Assembly (NCBI GenBank): GCA_964529445.1 | Contig: CAZGWJ010000062.1 | Span: 1 to 16,198, forward strand | From: CAZGWJ01 sp964529445 | GTDB lineage: Bacteria > Oederibacteriota > Muellerivitia > Muellerivitales > Muellerivitaceae | Length of the DNA stretch: 16,198 nt | Direction of reading: 5' to 3' | Shown: in pieces, positions 6,663-12,866 of the stretch | How the letters are laid out: each line of letters begins with the position of its first letter | How positions within the stretch are numbered: the first letter of the stretch is position 1 | Translations under genes and position numbers: made by a program | Notes under the pieces: generated by a model | Database searches by the model: none | Seen by the model: only the letters and a program-made list of their open reading frames with translations | Told to the model about the DNA's origin: nothing

Positions 6663-8000
6663 ATGGACCTTTTTGACGCCGCCTACGAGGACCAGGACGC
6701 GGTCAAGCCGCTAGCCATCCGCATGTCCCCGCGCACGCTCGACGAGTACGTGGGTCAGGAGCATCTCCTGGGCCCCGGAAAACTCCTGCGCCGCCTCCTC
6801 GAATCCGGCCGCCTGGTTTCCGTCATTCTCTACGGTCCCCCCGGCACGGGCAAGACGGCATTTGCCCGACTGGTGGCCCGCCGGACCCAGGGACGCCTCG
6901 TTCCCTTCAACGCCGTGACGTCGGGCGTGCCGGAACTCCGCAAAGTCCTGGAAGTGGCCCTCGAACAGAAGAAGTTGTACCAGAAGGCCACCATCCTCTT
7001 CATGGACGAGATCCACCATTTCAACAAGAGCCAGCAGGACGCCCTTCTTCCCCATCTCGAGCAAGGCACCATCCTCCTGGTCGGCGCCACCACCCAGAAC
7101 CCCTTTTTCGCCTTGAATCGCGCTCTCCTGTCCCGCTCCCGCGTGTGTGAACTCCGCCCCCTGGAGGAACACCACCTGCAGACCATTTTGGACCGGGCGC
7201 TGACCGACCCCGAGCGCGGCTTGGGTGCGACGAAGGTCGACTTGACTCTCGAGGCCCGGGCTCACCTGATCCAGGCATCCAACGGGGACGCCCGCACCCT
7301 CCTGAACGCCCTGGAAGTGGGGGTCCTGACCACCCCGCCGGACGCGGAAGGGGTCGTGAGGTTCGATGTCGGCGTGGCCCAGGATTCCGTACAGAAGAAG
7401 GCGGTCGTTTACGACCGGAACGGCGACGCCCATTACGATACCATCTCGGCCTTCATCAAGAGCGTCCGAGGGTCGGACCCCGATGCGGCTCTCTACTGGC
7501 TGGCCAAGATGATTTACGCGGGTGAGGATTTCCGCTTCATCGCGCGACGCCTCGTCATCCTGGCCAGCGAGGACGTAGGGAACGCCGACCCCCAAGGGCT
7601 TTCCATGGCTGTGGCCGCCCAGCAAGCCCTCGAGTTCATCGGGATGCCCGAGGGCCGCATCGTGTTGGCCCAGACCACGGTATACCTGGCCTGCGCCCCC
7701 AAGAGCAACGCCTCCTACCTGGGCCTTGAGAAGGCCCTGGAAGACGTGAAGAACGAGGCGGTCCCCGATGTCCCCGATCACCTGAAGGACTCCAGCTATC
7801 CGGGTGCTCAGGTCCTGGGACGTGGGACGGGATACCAGTACGCCCACGATCATCCCGACCACTACGTGAAGCAGGAATATGCCCCGAATGTACCGACCTA
7901 CTACATCCCAACCATCCTGGGCTACGAGGCGAAGATCAAGGCCTGGATGGAGCACCTGAGGGAACTGGGATCCTCCAGCGACCCGGAGAAGCGTTCGTGA
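6663..8000 (+). CDS. rarA: Replication-associated recombination protein A (RarA/MgsA family AAA+ ATPase)
   Basis: The protein has 445 residues, the normal family length. RarA is an AAA+ ATPase related to clamp loaders that acts at stalled replication forks together with SSB and RecA. Visible motifs: RPRTLDEYVGQEHLLG-type N-terminus (here SPRTLDEYVGQEHLLG, 22-37), Walker A GPPGTGKT (58-65), Walker B ILFMDEIHHFNKSQQDALLP (111-130, D115/E116), sensor 1 GATTQNPFF (141-149), and LLSRSRV with the arginine finger region (155-161). The family-specific C-terminus is complete (PEGRIVLAQTTVYLACAPKSN, then SYPGAQVLGRGTGYQYAHDHP). The ATG at 6663 lacks a clear Shine-Dalgarno. The stop overlaps the next gene start by four bases (GTGA). 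The 6S RNA gene upstream may feed transcripts through its U-tract into this gene. Confidence 0.96.
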   Translation: MDLFDAAYEDQDAVKPLAIRMSPRTLDEYVGQEHLLGPGKLLRRLLESGRLVSVILYGPPGTGKTAFARLVARRTQGRLVPFNAVTSGVPELRKVLEVALEQKKLYQKATILFMDEIHHFNKSQQDALLPHLEQGTILLVGATTQNPFFALNRALLSRSRVCELRPLEEHHLQTILDRALTDPERGLGATKVDLTLEARAHLIQASNGDARTLLNALEVGVLTTPPDAEGVVRFDVGVAQDSVQKKAVVYDRNGDAHYDTISAFIKSVRGSDPDAALYWLAKMIYAGEDFRFIARRLVILASEDVGNADPQGLSMAVAAQQALEFIGMPEGRIVLAQTTVYLACAPKSNASYLGLEKALEDVKNEAVPDVPDHLKDSSYPGAQVLGRGTGYQYAHDHPDHYVKQEYAPNVPTYYIPTILGYEAKIKAWMEHLRELGSSSDPEKRS

Positions 8001-8210
8001 GCGATTCCCCACCGGTTCGAGAGACCAAGGAGCGCTTGAGGAAGGAACTCCTCGATCTGCGCCGTCAGGTCCCTCAGGGACTCCGGGATCAGGCCGCCCA
8101 GGCGGTCTGGGAGACCTTGAAGGGACTTCCTGTCTACCGGCAGGCTTCCCGGATCGCCGCCACCGTTCCCTTCAAGGGGGAGATCGAGACCTACCCCATC
8201 CTGAACGGTG
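7997..8210 (+). CDS. 5-formyltetrahydrofolate cyclo-ligase, N-terminal part (cut by gap)
   Basis: Only the first 71 residues are present before the N gap; family members have about 180-200. The enzyme converts 5-formyl-THF to 5,10-methenyl-THF with ATP. The fragment shows the typical basic N-terminal helix (TKERLRKELLDLRRQV) and the strand with the substrate-site sequence ATVPFKGEIETYPIL, corresponding to the family pattern 'kgEvdt'. The GTG start at 7997 overlaps the rarA stop (GTGA), implying translational coupling. The position downstream of a 6S RNA gene matches the ssrS-ygfA linkage known from proteobacteria and supports the call. The C-terminal ATP-binding part is missing because of the gap, not because of mutation. 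The gene symbol is left empty because naming varies (fau, ygfA, mthfs). Confidence 0.8.
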
Positions 8211-8310
8211 NNNNNNNNNNNNNNNNNNNNNNNNNNNNNNNNNNNNNNNNNNNNNNNNNNNNNNNNNNNNNNNNNNNNNNNNNNNNNNNNNNNNNNNNNN
8301 NNNNNNNNNN
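8211..8310. other. Assembly gap (100 N)
   Basis: Exactly 100 unknown bases. The flanking genes are both incomplete. The cyclo-ligase lacks roughly 110-130 residues and the YmdB-like protein roughly 85-95, so at least about 600 real bases must be missing. The 100 N is therefore a placeholder of arbitrary length. Confidence 0.97.
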
Positions 8311-8841
8311 CTCCTGCGCCCCCACAACTATCCCGTGGAGAATCCCGGGACCGGCTTGGGGCTCTACGATTGCAAGGGGACGCCCGTGGCGGTACTGAAC
8401 CTCATGGGGCGGGTCTACCTGTATCCCATCGATTGCCCCTTCAAGGCGGCCGACCGGGCCCTGAAGGAGCTCGGTGATCGGGCCCGCGTGGTCCTCGTCG
8501 ATATGCACGCCGAAGCCACCAGCGAGAAACGAGCCATGGGATGGTATCTCGACGGGCGCGTCAGCGCCGTCCTGGGCACGCACACCCACATCCAGACGGC
8601 CGACGAGGAGGTCCTGCCGGGTGGAACGGCCTACCTGACCGACACCGGCATGTGCGGATCGCCGGATTCCGTCATCGGGGTCAAGAAGGAACTGGCACTG
8701 AGGAAGTTCCTGATGGGAACGCCGGTTCGTTTCGAGGTTTCGGAGCAGATGCCCTATCTTTTCGAGGCCGCCGTGGTCTCGGTGGACGCTTCCACCGGGA
8801 AGGCCACCGGCATCCGCCGCCTGCGCGAATGGATCCGCTGA
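8311..8841 (+). CDS. ymdB: YmdB-family (TIGR00282) metallophosphoesterase, C-terminal part
   Basis: 176 residues remain, beginning LLRPHNYPVENPGTG directly after the gap; full members have about 260-280. The family is a dinuclear-metal phosphodiesterase that hydrolyses 2',3'-cyclic AMP in B. subtilis. Conserved blocks are VDMHAEATSEKRAMGWYLDGRVSAVLGTHTHIQTADE, LPGGTAYLTDTGMCG and SVIGVKKE. The metal-binding histidines of the C-terminal half are intact (codons at 8506-8508, 8581-8583 and 8587-8589). The N-terminal ligands (Asp, Glu-Asn, Asn-His) would lie in the gap. In many bacteria ymdB follows the RNase Y gene, which also often sits near the cyclo-ligase gene, so the missing stretch may include rny. 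The zupT-like gene follows 48 bases downstream. Confidence 0.9.
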   Translation, partial: LLRPHNYPVENPGTGLGLYDCKGTPVAVLNLMGRVYLYPIDCPFKAADRALKELGDRARVVLVDMHAEATSEKRAMGWYLDGRVSAVLGTHTHIQTADEEVLPGGTAYLTDTGMCGSPDSVIGVKKELALRKFLMGTPVRFEVSEQMPYLFEAAVVSVDASTGKATGIRRLREWIR

Positions 8842-8889
8842 TCCGGGAAACACCCTGACCCACTTCGACCGTAAAGGATCCGGCTTCCC

Positions 8890-9699
8890 ATGAACGAGTC
8901 TTTCCTGCTGGCCATCACTTTCTCGACCCTCGCCGGCCTTTCCACCGGGATCGGCGGATTGCTGGTCTTCTGGACCCGGCACACCAACACCCGCTTCCTG
9001 GCTTTCTCCCTGGGATTCTCGGCCGGCATGATGCTCTTCATCGCGTTCGTCGACCTTCTGGGCGCCTCCCGGGAGGCCCTGATCCCCGCGCTGGGAGAAC
9101 GGACAGGAACCTTCGCCCTGACTGCGGCCTTTTTCGCCGGTATTCTTCTGGTCATGCTCATCGACCGGCTGGTCCCCGCCCCCGACAATCCCCACGAGAT
9201 GCATCGCGTCGAGGAAGCCGGACGTTGCCGACGCGCGCCCTGCCCCCGCTCCCTGGCGCGCGTCGGCATGATCACCATGACCATCGTCGCGCTCCACAAC
9301 TTTCCCGAGGGCATGACCACCTTCATGGCCGCCTTGACGGGGCTCCATCTCGGGGTTCCCATCGCCGTGGCCATCGCCATCCACAACATACCGGAAGGCA
9401 TCGCGGCGGCCCTGCCGGTCTACTTCGCGACAGGAAACCGCCGGAAGGCCCTCGCGTATTCGTTCGGAACCGGGCTTGTCGAACCGTTGGGTGCGCTGGT
9501 GGCCTTCCTCTTCCTGCGCAACCACCTGACCCCCTTCACGTTCGGCCTGGTGTTCGCAGTCATGGCGGGCATCATGGTTTTCATATCGCTGGATCAATTG
9601 CTTCCGGCCGCCGAGAAATACGGCGAACACCATCGAGCCGCCTACGGCCTGGTGACCGGAATGGCCGTGATGGCCGCGAGTCTCCTGTTGTTCCTGTGA
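8890..9699 (+). CDS. zupT: ZIP-family divalent metal transporter (ZupT type)
   Basis: The protein has 269 residues, the typical ZupT length, with about eight hydrophobic segments. ZupT imports zinc and other divalent metals across the inner membrane. The two metal-site motifs are intact: HNFPEG at 136-141 and HNIPEG at 165-170, followed by SFGTGLVEPLGAL (E198). The loop before HNFPEG (about 96-125) holds H102, H105 and two cysteines (C113, C118), where other ZIP proteins often have a His-rich loop. The start ATG at 8890 has AAAGGA about 11 bases upstream, a long spacing. It is probably the last gene of the rarA - ymdB run. The next gene is convergent and ends 24 bases away. No intrinsic terminator with a T-run is visible between them. 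Confidence 0.92.
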   Translation: MNESFLLAITFSTLAGLSTGIGGLLVFWTRHTNTRFLAFSLGFSAGMMLFIAFVDLLGASREALIPALGERTGTFALTAAFFAGILLVMLIDRLVPAPDNPHEMHRVEEAGRCRRAPCPRSLARVGMITMTIVALHNFPEGMTTFMAALTGLHLGVPIAVAIAIHNIPEGIAAALPVYFATGNRRKALAYSFGTGLVEPLGALVAFLFLRNHLTPFTFGLVFAVMAGIMVFISLDQLLPAAEKYGEHHRAAYGLVTGMAVMAASLLLFL

Positions 9700-9723
9700 G
9701 CCGACCGGCTCCCGGACCCGCCC

Positions 9724-9948
9724 CTACCCCGCCAAAATCTTCCTCGCCCGCCCCTCATCCCGGGGCGCCACCACGACCTTGACCGAGCCGAAACCCGTCG
9801 GCATTCCCGAAAGGGGCAGGATGGAGGCCACGTTCTCGTCCAGGAGGCGCGCAGGAATGCCTTCGGAGGCCAAGCGTCCCACCGCAAGATGGGCTTCCGG
9901 CGCGGGGCCCTGGAAGACCACGGAAAAATCCTTTTCCGGAAGCGTCAT
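9724..9948 (-). CDS. DUF2007-domain protein (putative signal-transducing protein)
   Basis: The protein has 74 residues and the whole of it is one small domain: FSVVFQGPAPEAHLAVGRLASEGIPARLLDENVASILPL, then VKVVVAPRDEGRARKIL. The order (short beta strand, helix carrying 'lLeseGIpa.lld', two strands, 'V.V...d...A..iL') matches the DUF2007 family, small alpha/beta ACT-like proteins of unknown biochemical function. The ATG overlaps the stop of the upstream TPR gene by four bases (ATGA), so it is translationally coupled and the last gene of the three-gene operon. No terminator is seen in the 24-base gap to zupT. Confidence 0.8.
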   Translation of the reverse strand: MTLPEKDFSVVFQGPAPEAHLAVGRLASEGIPARLLDENVASILPLSGMPTGFGSVKVVVAPRDEGRARKILAG

Positions 9949-11093
9949 TTCGCGGGGCTGGAGGCGGGTTGGAGACCCAGCGCCTCATCGGACAGATCAT
10001 CCTGGGGCTTGGCGGCGGGCTTCGGCTTGGGCTTCGGTCTCGGGGCGGGAGCCAGTTTCGCGAGACCGCGCTTGGCCGTCTTCGTGGCGGGATCGATTTT
10101 GAGGGCCGCCCTGTAATACTGCCGTGCCAGGGTCTTGTTGGGCGGATTCATCTTGTAATGGTAGGTGGCGCCGATCATCGCGTTGGCCTCGGCGTAGTAC
10201 CAGAATTTCGTGGCATCCTTGATCGCGATCGCCTTCTTCCAGAGGCGGATGGCCTCGGGATACCGCCCGGCCCGGTAGGCGCGGTAGGCGGCGTCGTAGG
10301 TTTCCTTCATGGTCCGGTCGGCCAGGGTCAGCGTCACCGCGCCCGCGGGAAGAGTGGCCGTGGGGGTGAACGTCGGAGGGGTCTCGCCCTCGAGACTGAT
10401 GACATCGGTGGTGGGCGTGGCCGTAGGAACGTTCATCGGGGTCGGGGATCCCTTCGCGGGAACCGCGGTAACGGCCGGAGTGGGACTTCCGGACACCGGG
10501 GTGGCGGTCGGCGTGCCCTGGCCCCTCGGGTCCTTGTCCCGTCCGATCCCGAGCACCACCCCCGCCCGGACATCGGCATACTTGAACGCCTCGGGTTTTC
10601 CCATCATGTGATAGCCCGCCGCCAGGTCGAACCCGAAACCCGGAACCACGGGAATCCGCTTGCCGAGGATGAGCCGTCCGCAGGTCTTTCCGCCCCAGGT
10701 ATGGTCCCGGTCACCGAGGACGTTCAAGCCCACTCCGCCCTGCAGGTAACCTACGCCGCCCAGGAACGCGGGAAGGATGAGCTTGCCTCCCAGGTCCACG
10801 GTCCCGGCCATGAACGAGTATTCATGGGGCCGGTAGAACCTCATGCGCTCGGCGCCGATACAGAAGGCAAGGACGCGAACCGGTTTCACGTCGATCTGGC
10901 CCCGGAAAGCGAAACCGTCATCGATCCAATTGGCGAGTTCCGAAGGCCGCAGGGGGGCCCCGTAGCCGCCGCCGATCAGCGTCAGGTCGATCAAGCGGTT
11001 TTCCGCGCGCGCGAAAGACGTCGCGATCGACAGGAACGCGACCGCCACCAGGAACTTCCCGGCTCGCCGAACACAGGGTGAACTCGGATCCAC
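9945..11093 (-). CDS. Exported protein: N-terminal barrel-like domain, TPTATP linker, TPR module
   Basis: The protein has 382 residues. The signal peptide is residues 1-30 (KFLVAVAFLSIATSFARA, likely cut after ARA). Residues 31-186 are Gly/aromatic-rich alternating strands (for example GGVGYLQGGVGLNVLGD, FGFDLAAGYHMMG, ADVRAGVVLGIG), like a small outer-membrane beta-barrel or transthyretin-like surface domain. Residues 193-250 are a Thr/Pro/Ala linker with repeated TPTATP. Residues 261-348 are a TPR module (TMKETYDAAYRAYRAGRYPEAI ... YYAEANAMIGATY ... ARQYYRAALKIDPATKTAKR). The end is a Pro/Lys tail (PKPKPKPAAKP). The GTG start at 11093 has GAGGA six bases upstream. The gene lies 31 bases after the other TPR gene and shares its TPR module. 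It probably resides in the periplasm or outer membrane; the function is unknown. Confidence 0.8.
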   Translation of the reverse strand: MDPSSPCVRRAGKFLVAVAFLSIATSFARAENRLIDLTLIGGGYGAPLRPSELANWIDDGFAFRGQIDVKPVRVLAFCIGAERMRFYRPHEYSFMAGTVDLGGKLILPAFLGGVGYLQGGVGLNVLGDRDHTWGGKTCGRLILGKRIPVVPGFGFDLAAGYHMMGKPEAFKYADVRAGVVLGIGRDKDPRGQGTPTATPVSGSPTPAVTAVPAKGSPTPMNVPTATPTTDVISLEGETPPTFTPTATLPAGAVTLTLADRTMKETYDAAYRAYRAGRYPEAIRLWKKAIAIKDATKFWYYAEANAMIGATYHYKMNPPNKTLARQYYRAALKIDPATKTAKRGLAKLAPAPRPKPKPKPAAKPQDDLSDEALGLQPASSPAK

Positions 11094-11124
11094 GACGATT
11101 CCTCAGACTCGGGATTCCGGCGTT

Positions 11125-11685
11125 TTAGCGGGGCCGGACCTGCCGGATGTATTTCTTCGCGGTCGCCGTTTCCGGGTCGATCCGCAAGGCCTCACGATAG
11201 TATTGATAGGCCTTGTCCCGGTTTCCAGGAACGGTGAAATAGAACTGGTAGATGACCCCCAGCATTGCATTGGCCTCGGCGTAATAGTAATCCTTCGTGT
11301 AGGGGTCCTTCGTCTTGAGGGCCTGTTCCAGGTAACGGATGGCCTGCTGGTACTCCTCGGCCTTATAGGCCTTGATGCCGGCATCATAGTAATCCTTCAT
11401 CTTCATGACACCCCGCGTCACGGCAACAGCCGGGGACGGTTTGGGGGCCGGTTTCTCCTCGACGACCTCCTCCGCTTCCTCCTCCTCATCCTCCTCGATC
11501 GAGACCTCGACCTCCGTGGACCGGGAAGGGGTGGCCGTAGGCGGGGGCGGGGTGGGCCGGGCCTCCTCCGAATCGCCGAGATCGATCTCGACCTCGGCCT
11601 GGGCCGGAGGGACGGCCACGAACAGGACCATGGAAAGGGAAAGCGCCGTCAGGACTGCAAGGAACCTGGAGGGATTTGTTTTCAA
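11125..11685 (-). CDS. Exported TPR protein with acidic linker
   Basis: The protein has 186 residues, starting with TTG at 11685. The signal peptide is residues 1-30 (LAVLTALSLSMVLFVAVPPAQA, cut after AQA). Residues 31-90 form a low-complexity linker with TPPPPTATPS, a run of Glu/Asp (62-78) and EKPAPKPSP. Residues 94-183 are a TPR module (MKMKDYYDAGIKAYKAEEYQQAIRYLEQAL ... YYYAEANAMLGVIYQFY ... KAYQYYREALRIDPETATAKKYI). This module is closely similar to residues 261-345 of the next protein, with the same spacing. TTG is chosen because GAGGTG lies five bases upstream and a TATAAT box lies just above that. It is the first gene of an operon of three. The likely location is the periplasm, as an adaptor or scaffold; the partner is unknown. 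Confidence 0.82.
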   Translation of the reverse strand: MKTNPSRFLAVLTALSLSMVLFVAVPPAQAEVEIDLGDSEEARPTPPPPTATPSRSTEVEVSIEEDEEEEAEEVVEEKPAPKPSPAVAVTRGVMKMKDYYDAGIKAYKAEEYQQAIRYLEQALKTKDPYTKDYYYAEANAMLGVIYQFYFTVPGNRDKAYQYYREALRIDPETATAKKYIRQVRPR

Positions 11686-11690
11686 TTCGT

Positions 11691-11696
11691 CACCTC
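11691..11696 (-). promoter_or_regulatory. Ribosome binding site GAGGTG for the TTG start at 11685
   Basis: GAGGTG on the minus strand lies five bases before the TTG codon that begins the signal peptide. No ATG start in this frame keeps the whole signal peptide. Confidence 0.65.
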
Positions 11697-11700
11697 GAGG

Positions 11701-11717
11701 AATGAAGTTTCTTCATT
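11701..11717. promoter_or_regulatory. Perfect palindrome over the TPR-operon transcription start
   Basis: AATGAAG (11701-11707) and CTTCATT (11711-11717) are exact inverted copies around a three-base centre. The site covers the expected transcription start (about 11708) and touches the -10 box. It could be an operator or a small hairpin at the very 5' end of the mRNA. Confidence 0.45.
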
Positions 11718-11744
11718 ATATCAAAAACCGGCTTTCCCGAACAA
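11715..11744 (-). promoter_or_regulatory. Promoter of the TPR operon
   Basis: On the minus strand a perfect TATAAT (11715-11720) sits 23 bases upstream of the mRNA region holding the ribosome binding site. A weak -35 (TTGTTC, 11739-11744) is 18 bases further up. The -10 is convincing; the -35 is tentative because it overlaps a terminator-like hairpin. Confidence 0.55.
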
Positions 11745-11751
11745 AAAGCCG
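11723..11751 (-). terminator. Probable intrinsic terminator after the polyprenyl synthase gene
   Basis: On the minus strand CGGCTTT (11751-11745) pairs with AAAGCCG (11735-11729) around a nine-base loop, followed by G and five T. It lies 58 bases after the polyprenyl synthase stop. The stem is short, so efficiency may be modest. Confidence 0.5.
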
Positions 11752-11808
11752 CGGCGCCTGTCATTCATGATCGAGTTCCAGTTCGCCGGCCCGTGTCCTC
11801 CGACCGGT

Positions 11809-12786
11809 TCAATGGTCCCGGCGAAGGAGGTATTCGGAATAGGCCAGGATCCTGTCGGGGCGGGCAATCCCGCGCACCCGCAACAGGGCCGCCTGGGCCT
11901 CACCCACCTTCTCCCAGGCCTTCATCCGCGCATAATCCAGGGAGCCATGACGTTGAAGAAGATGAAGCACCTGCAACGGGTCGAAGGATTTTCCCGTTCG
12001 GGCCTTATCCACGATCGAAAGGAGGATCCGCCGTTCCGGCCGGGATGACCTCTTCAGGCAGTGGATGAACGGGAGCGTGATGCGCCCTTCCCTCAGATCG
12101 CTTAGGACGGGTTTTCCCAGGCGTGAGGAGGTCCCGATGTAATCCAGGGTGTCATCGATGATCTGGAACGCGAGACCCATCAGGCGTCCGAATTTGCGGA
12201 AGGCCGATCGCACTTCCCTCCGGGCACCCACGACCATGGCGGCCGTCTCGCAGGAGGTCGCCAGCAGGCTAGCGGTCTTGTTGTCGATGATGCGCATGTA
12301 CTCCGGCTCGGAAAGCCTCGCCCGATAGCGGTGATGGGTCTCCACGATCTGCCCGCGGCAGACCTCGCCGGCGGTGCCCGCGATCACCCGGACGATCTCG
12401 CGGGGGAGTTTCCGGGCCATGAGCCGGAAACAGGCCGCCATGACGTAATCCCCCATCAGGACCGACATCTCGTTCCCGAAGCGGAAGTTCAGGGTCTTCT
12501 GGTGGCGCCGCAGGGTCGCATTGTCCAGCACGTCGTCGTGAACCAGCGTGGCCGCGTGGAACATCTCGACGACGGCCCCCAGCGCGAGAGCCGAGGCATC
12601 GATGCGTCCCAGGTGCTGGGCCGTCAAGAGCACCAAGGCGGGGCGGGCGCGTTTGCCGTTGGCACGGGTCAGGAACCCCGTCAAGCGCCTGAGAACAGGA
12701 CCCTCCACGCGAAGGGATCGCGCGATCAGGCGGTCGACCTCCTGGAGGGAACGCCGGATGTCCGGGGGTAGGGGGCTTCGATCCAA
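11809..12786 (-). CDS. Trans-polyprenyl diphosphate synthase
   Basis: The protein has 325 residues, normal for all-trans long-chain synthases (IspB/HepT type). They elongate farnesyl or geranylgeranyl diphosphate with isopentenyl diphosphate to make the side chain of quinones. Motifs: GKRARP (44-49), the first Asp-rich motif LVHDDVLDNATLRR (82-94, DDxxD 84-88), the second FQIIDDTLDYIG (207-218, DDTLD 211-215), and GKPVLSDLREGRITLP (224-239). Q146 lies in the CRGQIVE block, as in the family. Both Asp motifs are intact, so it should be active. Chain length cannot be fixed by eye. The TTG start at 12786 has GGAAGG four bases upstream. It begins only 36 bases below a strong terminator of the upstream regulator gene, with no obvious promoter between them. 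Confidence 0.92.
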   Translation of the reverse strand: MDRSPLPPDIRRSLQEVDRLIARSLRVEGPVLRRLTGFLTRANGKRARPALVLLTAQHLGRIDASALALGAVVEMFHAATLVHDDVLDNATLRRHQKTLNFRFGNEMSVLMGDYVMAACFRLMARKLPREIVRVIAGTAGEVCRGQIVETHHRYRARLSEPEYMRIIDNKTASLLATSCETAAMVVGARREVRSAFRKFGRLMGLAFQIIDDTLDYIGTSSRLGKPVLSDLREGRITLPFIHCLKRSSRPERRILLSIVDKARTGKSFDPLQVLHLLQRHGSLDYARMKAWEKVGEAQAALLRVRGIARPDRILAYSEYLLRRDH

Positions 12787-12822
12787 GGATCCTTCCCTGA
12801 CGGCAGGATGCGGCCGAGAAAC

Positions 12823-12851
12823 AAAAAAGGCCCGCCCCGGAAGGGCGGGCC
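12823..12851 (-). terminator. Intrinsic terminator of the cyclic-nucleotide-binding regulator gene
   Basis: On the minus strand GGCCCGCCC pairs with GGGCGGGCC (12843-12851 with 12829-12837) over a five-base loop, followed by six T (12828-12823). It begins 16 bases after the gene's stop codon. This is a classical strong terminator. Confidence 0.9.
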
Positions 12852-12866
12852 TCGCAACGGGACGCC

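Noticed and set aside
6479..6664. 61-codon minus-strand open frame over the 6S RNA end and the inverted repeat
   Set aside because: It lies across a structured RNA and a repeat, and shows no ribosome binding site or recognisable sequence.
6711..8012. 433-codon open frame opposite rarA
   Set aside because: Antisense shadow with no motif; RarA on the plus strand is complete.
8191..9633. Minus-strand open frame of 480 codons crossing the N gap
   Set aside because: It exists only because N codons are read as open, and it is opposite ymdB and zupT.
9698..9711. Small hairpin GAGCC/GGCTC between zupT and the DUF2007 gene
   Set aside because: The stem is only five pairs and no T-run follows on either strand, so it is not called a terminator.
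10340..10520. Repeat-like DNA as a possible CRISPR or tandem repeat array
   Set aside because: The units are short, irregular and in frame, coding for the Thr/Pro linker. There are no spacers or regular period.
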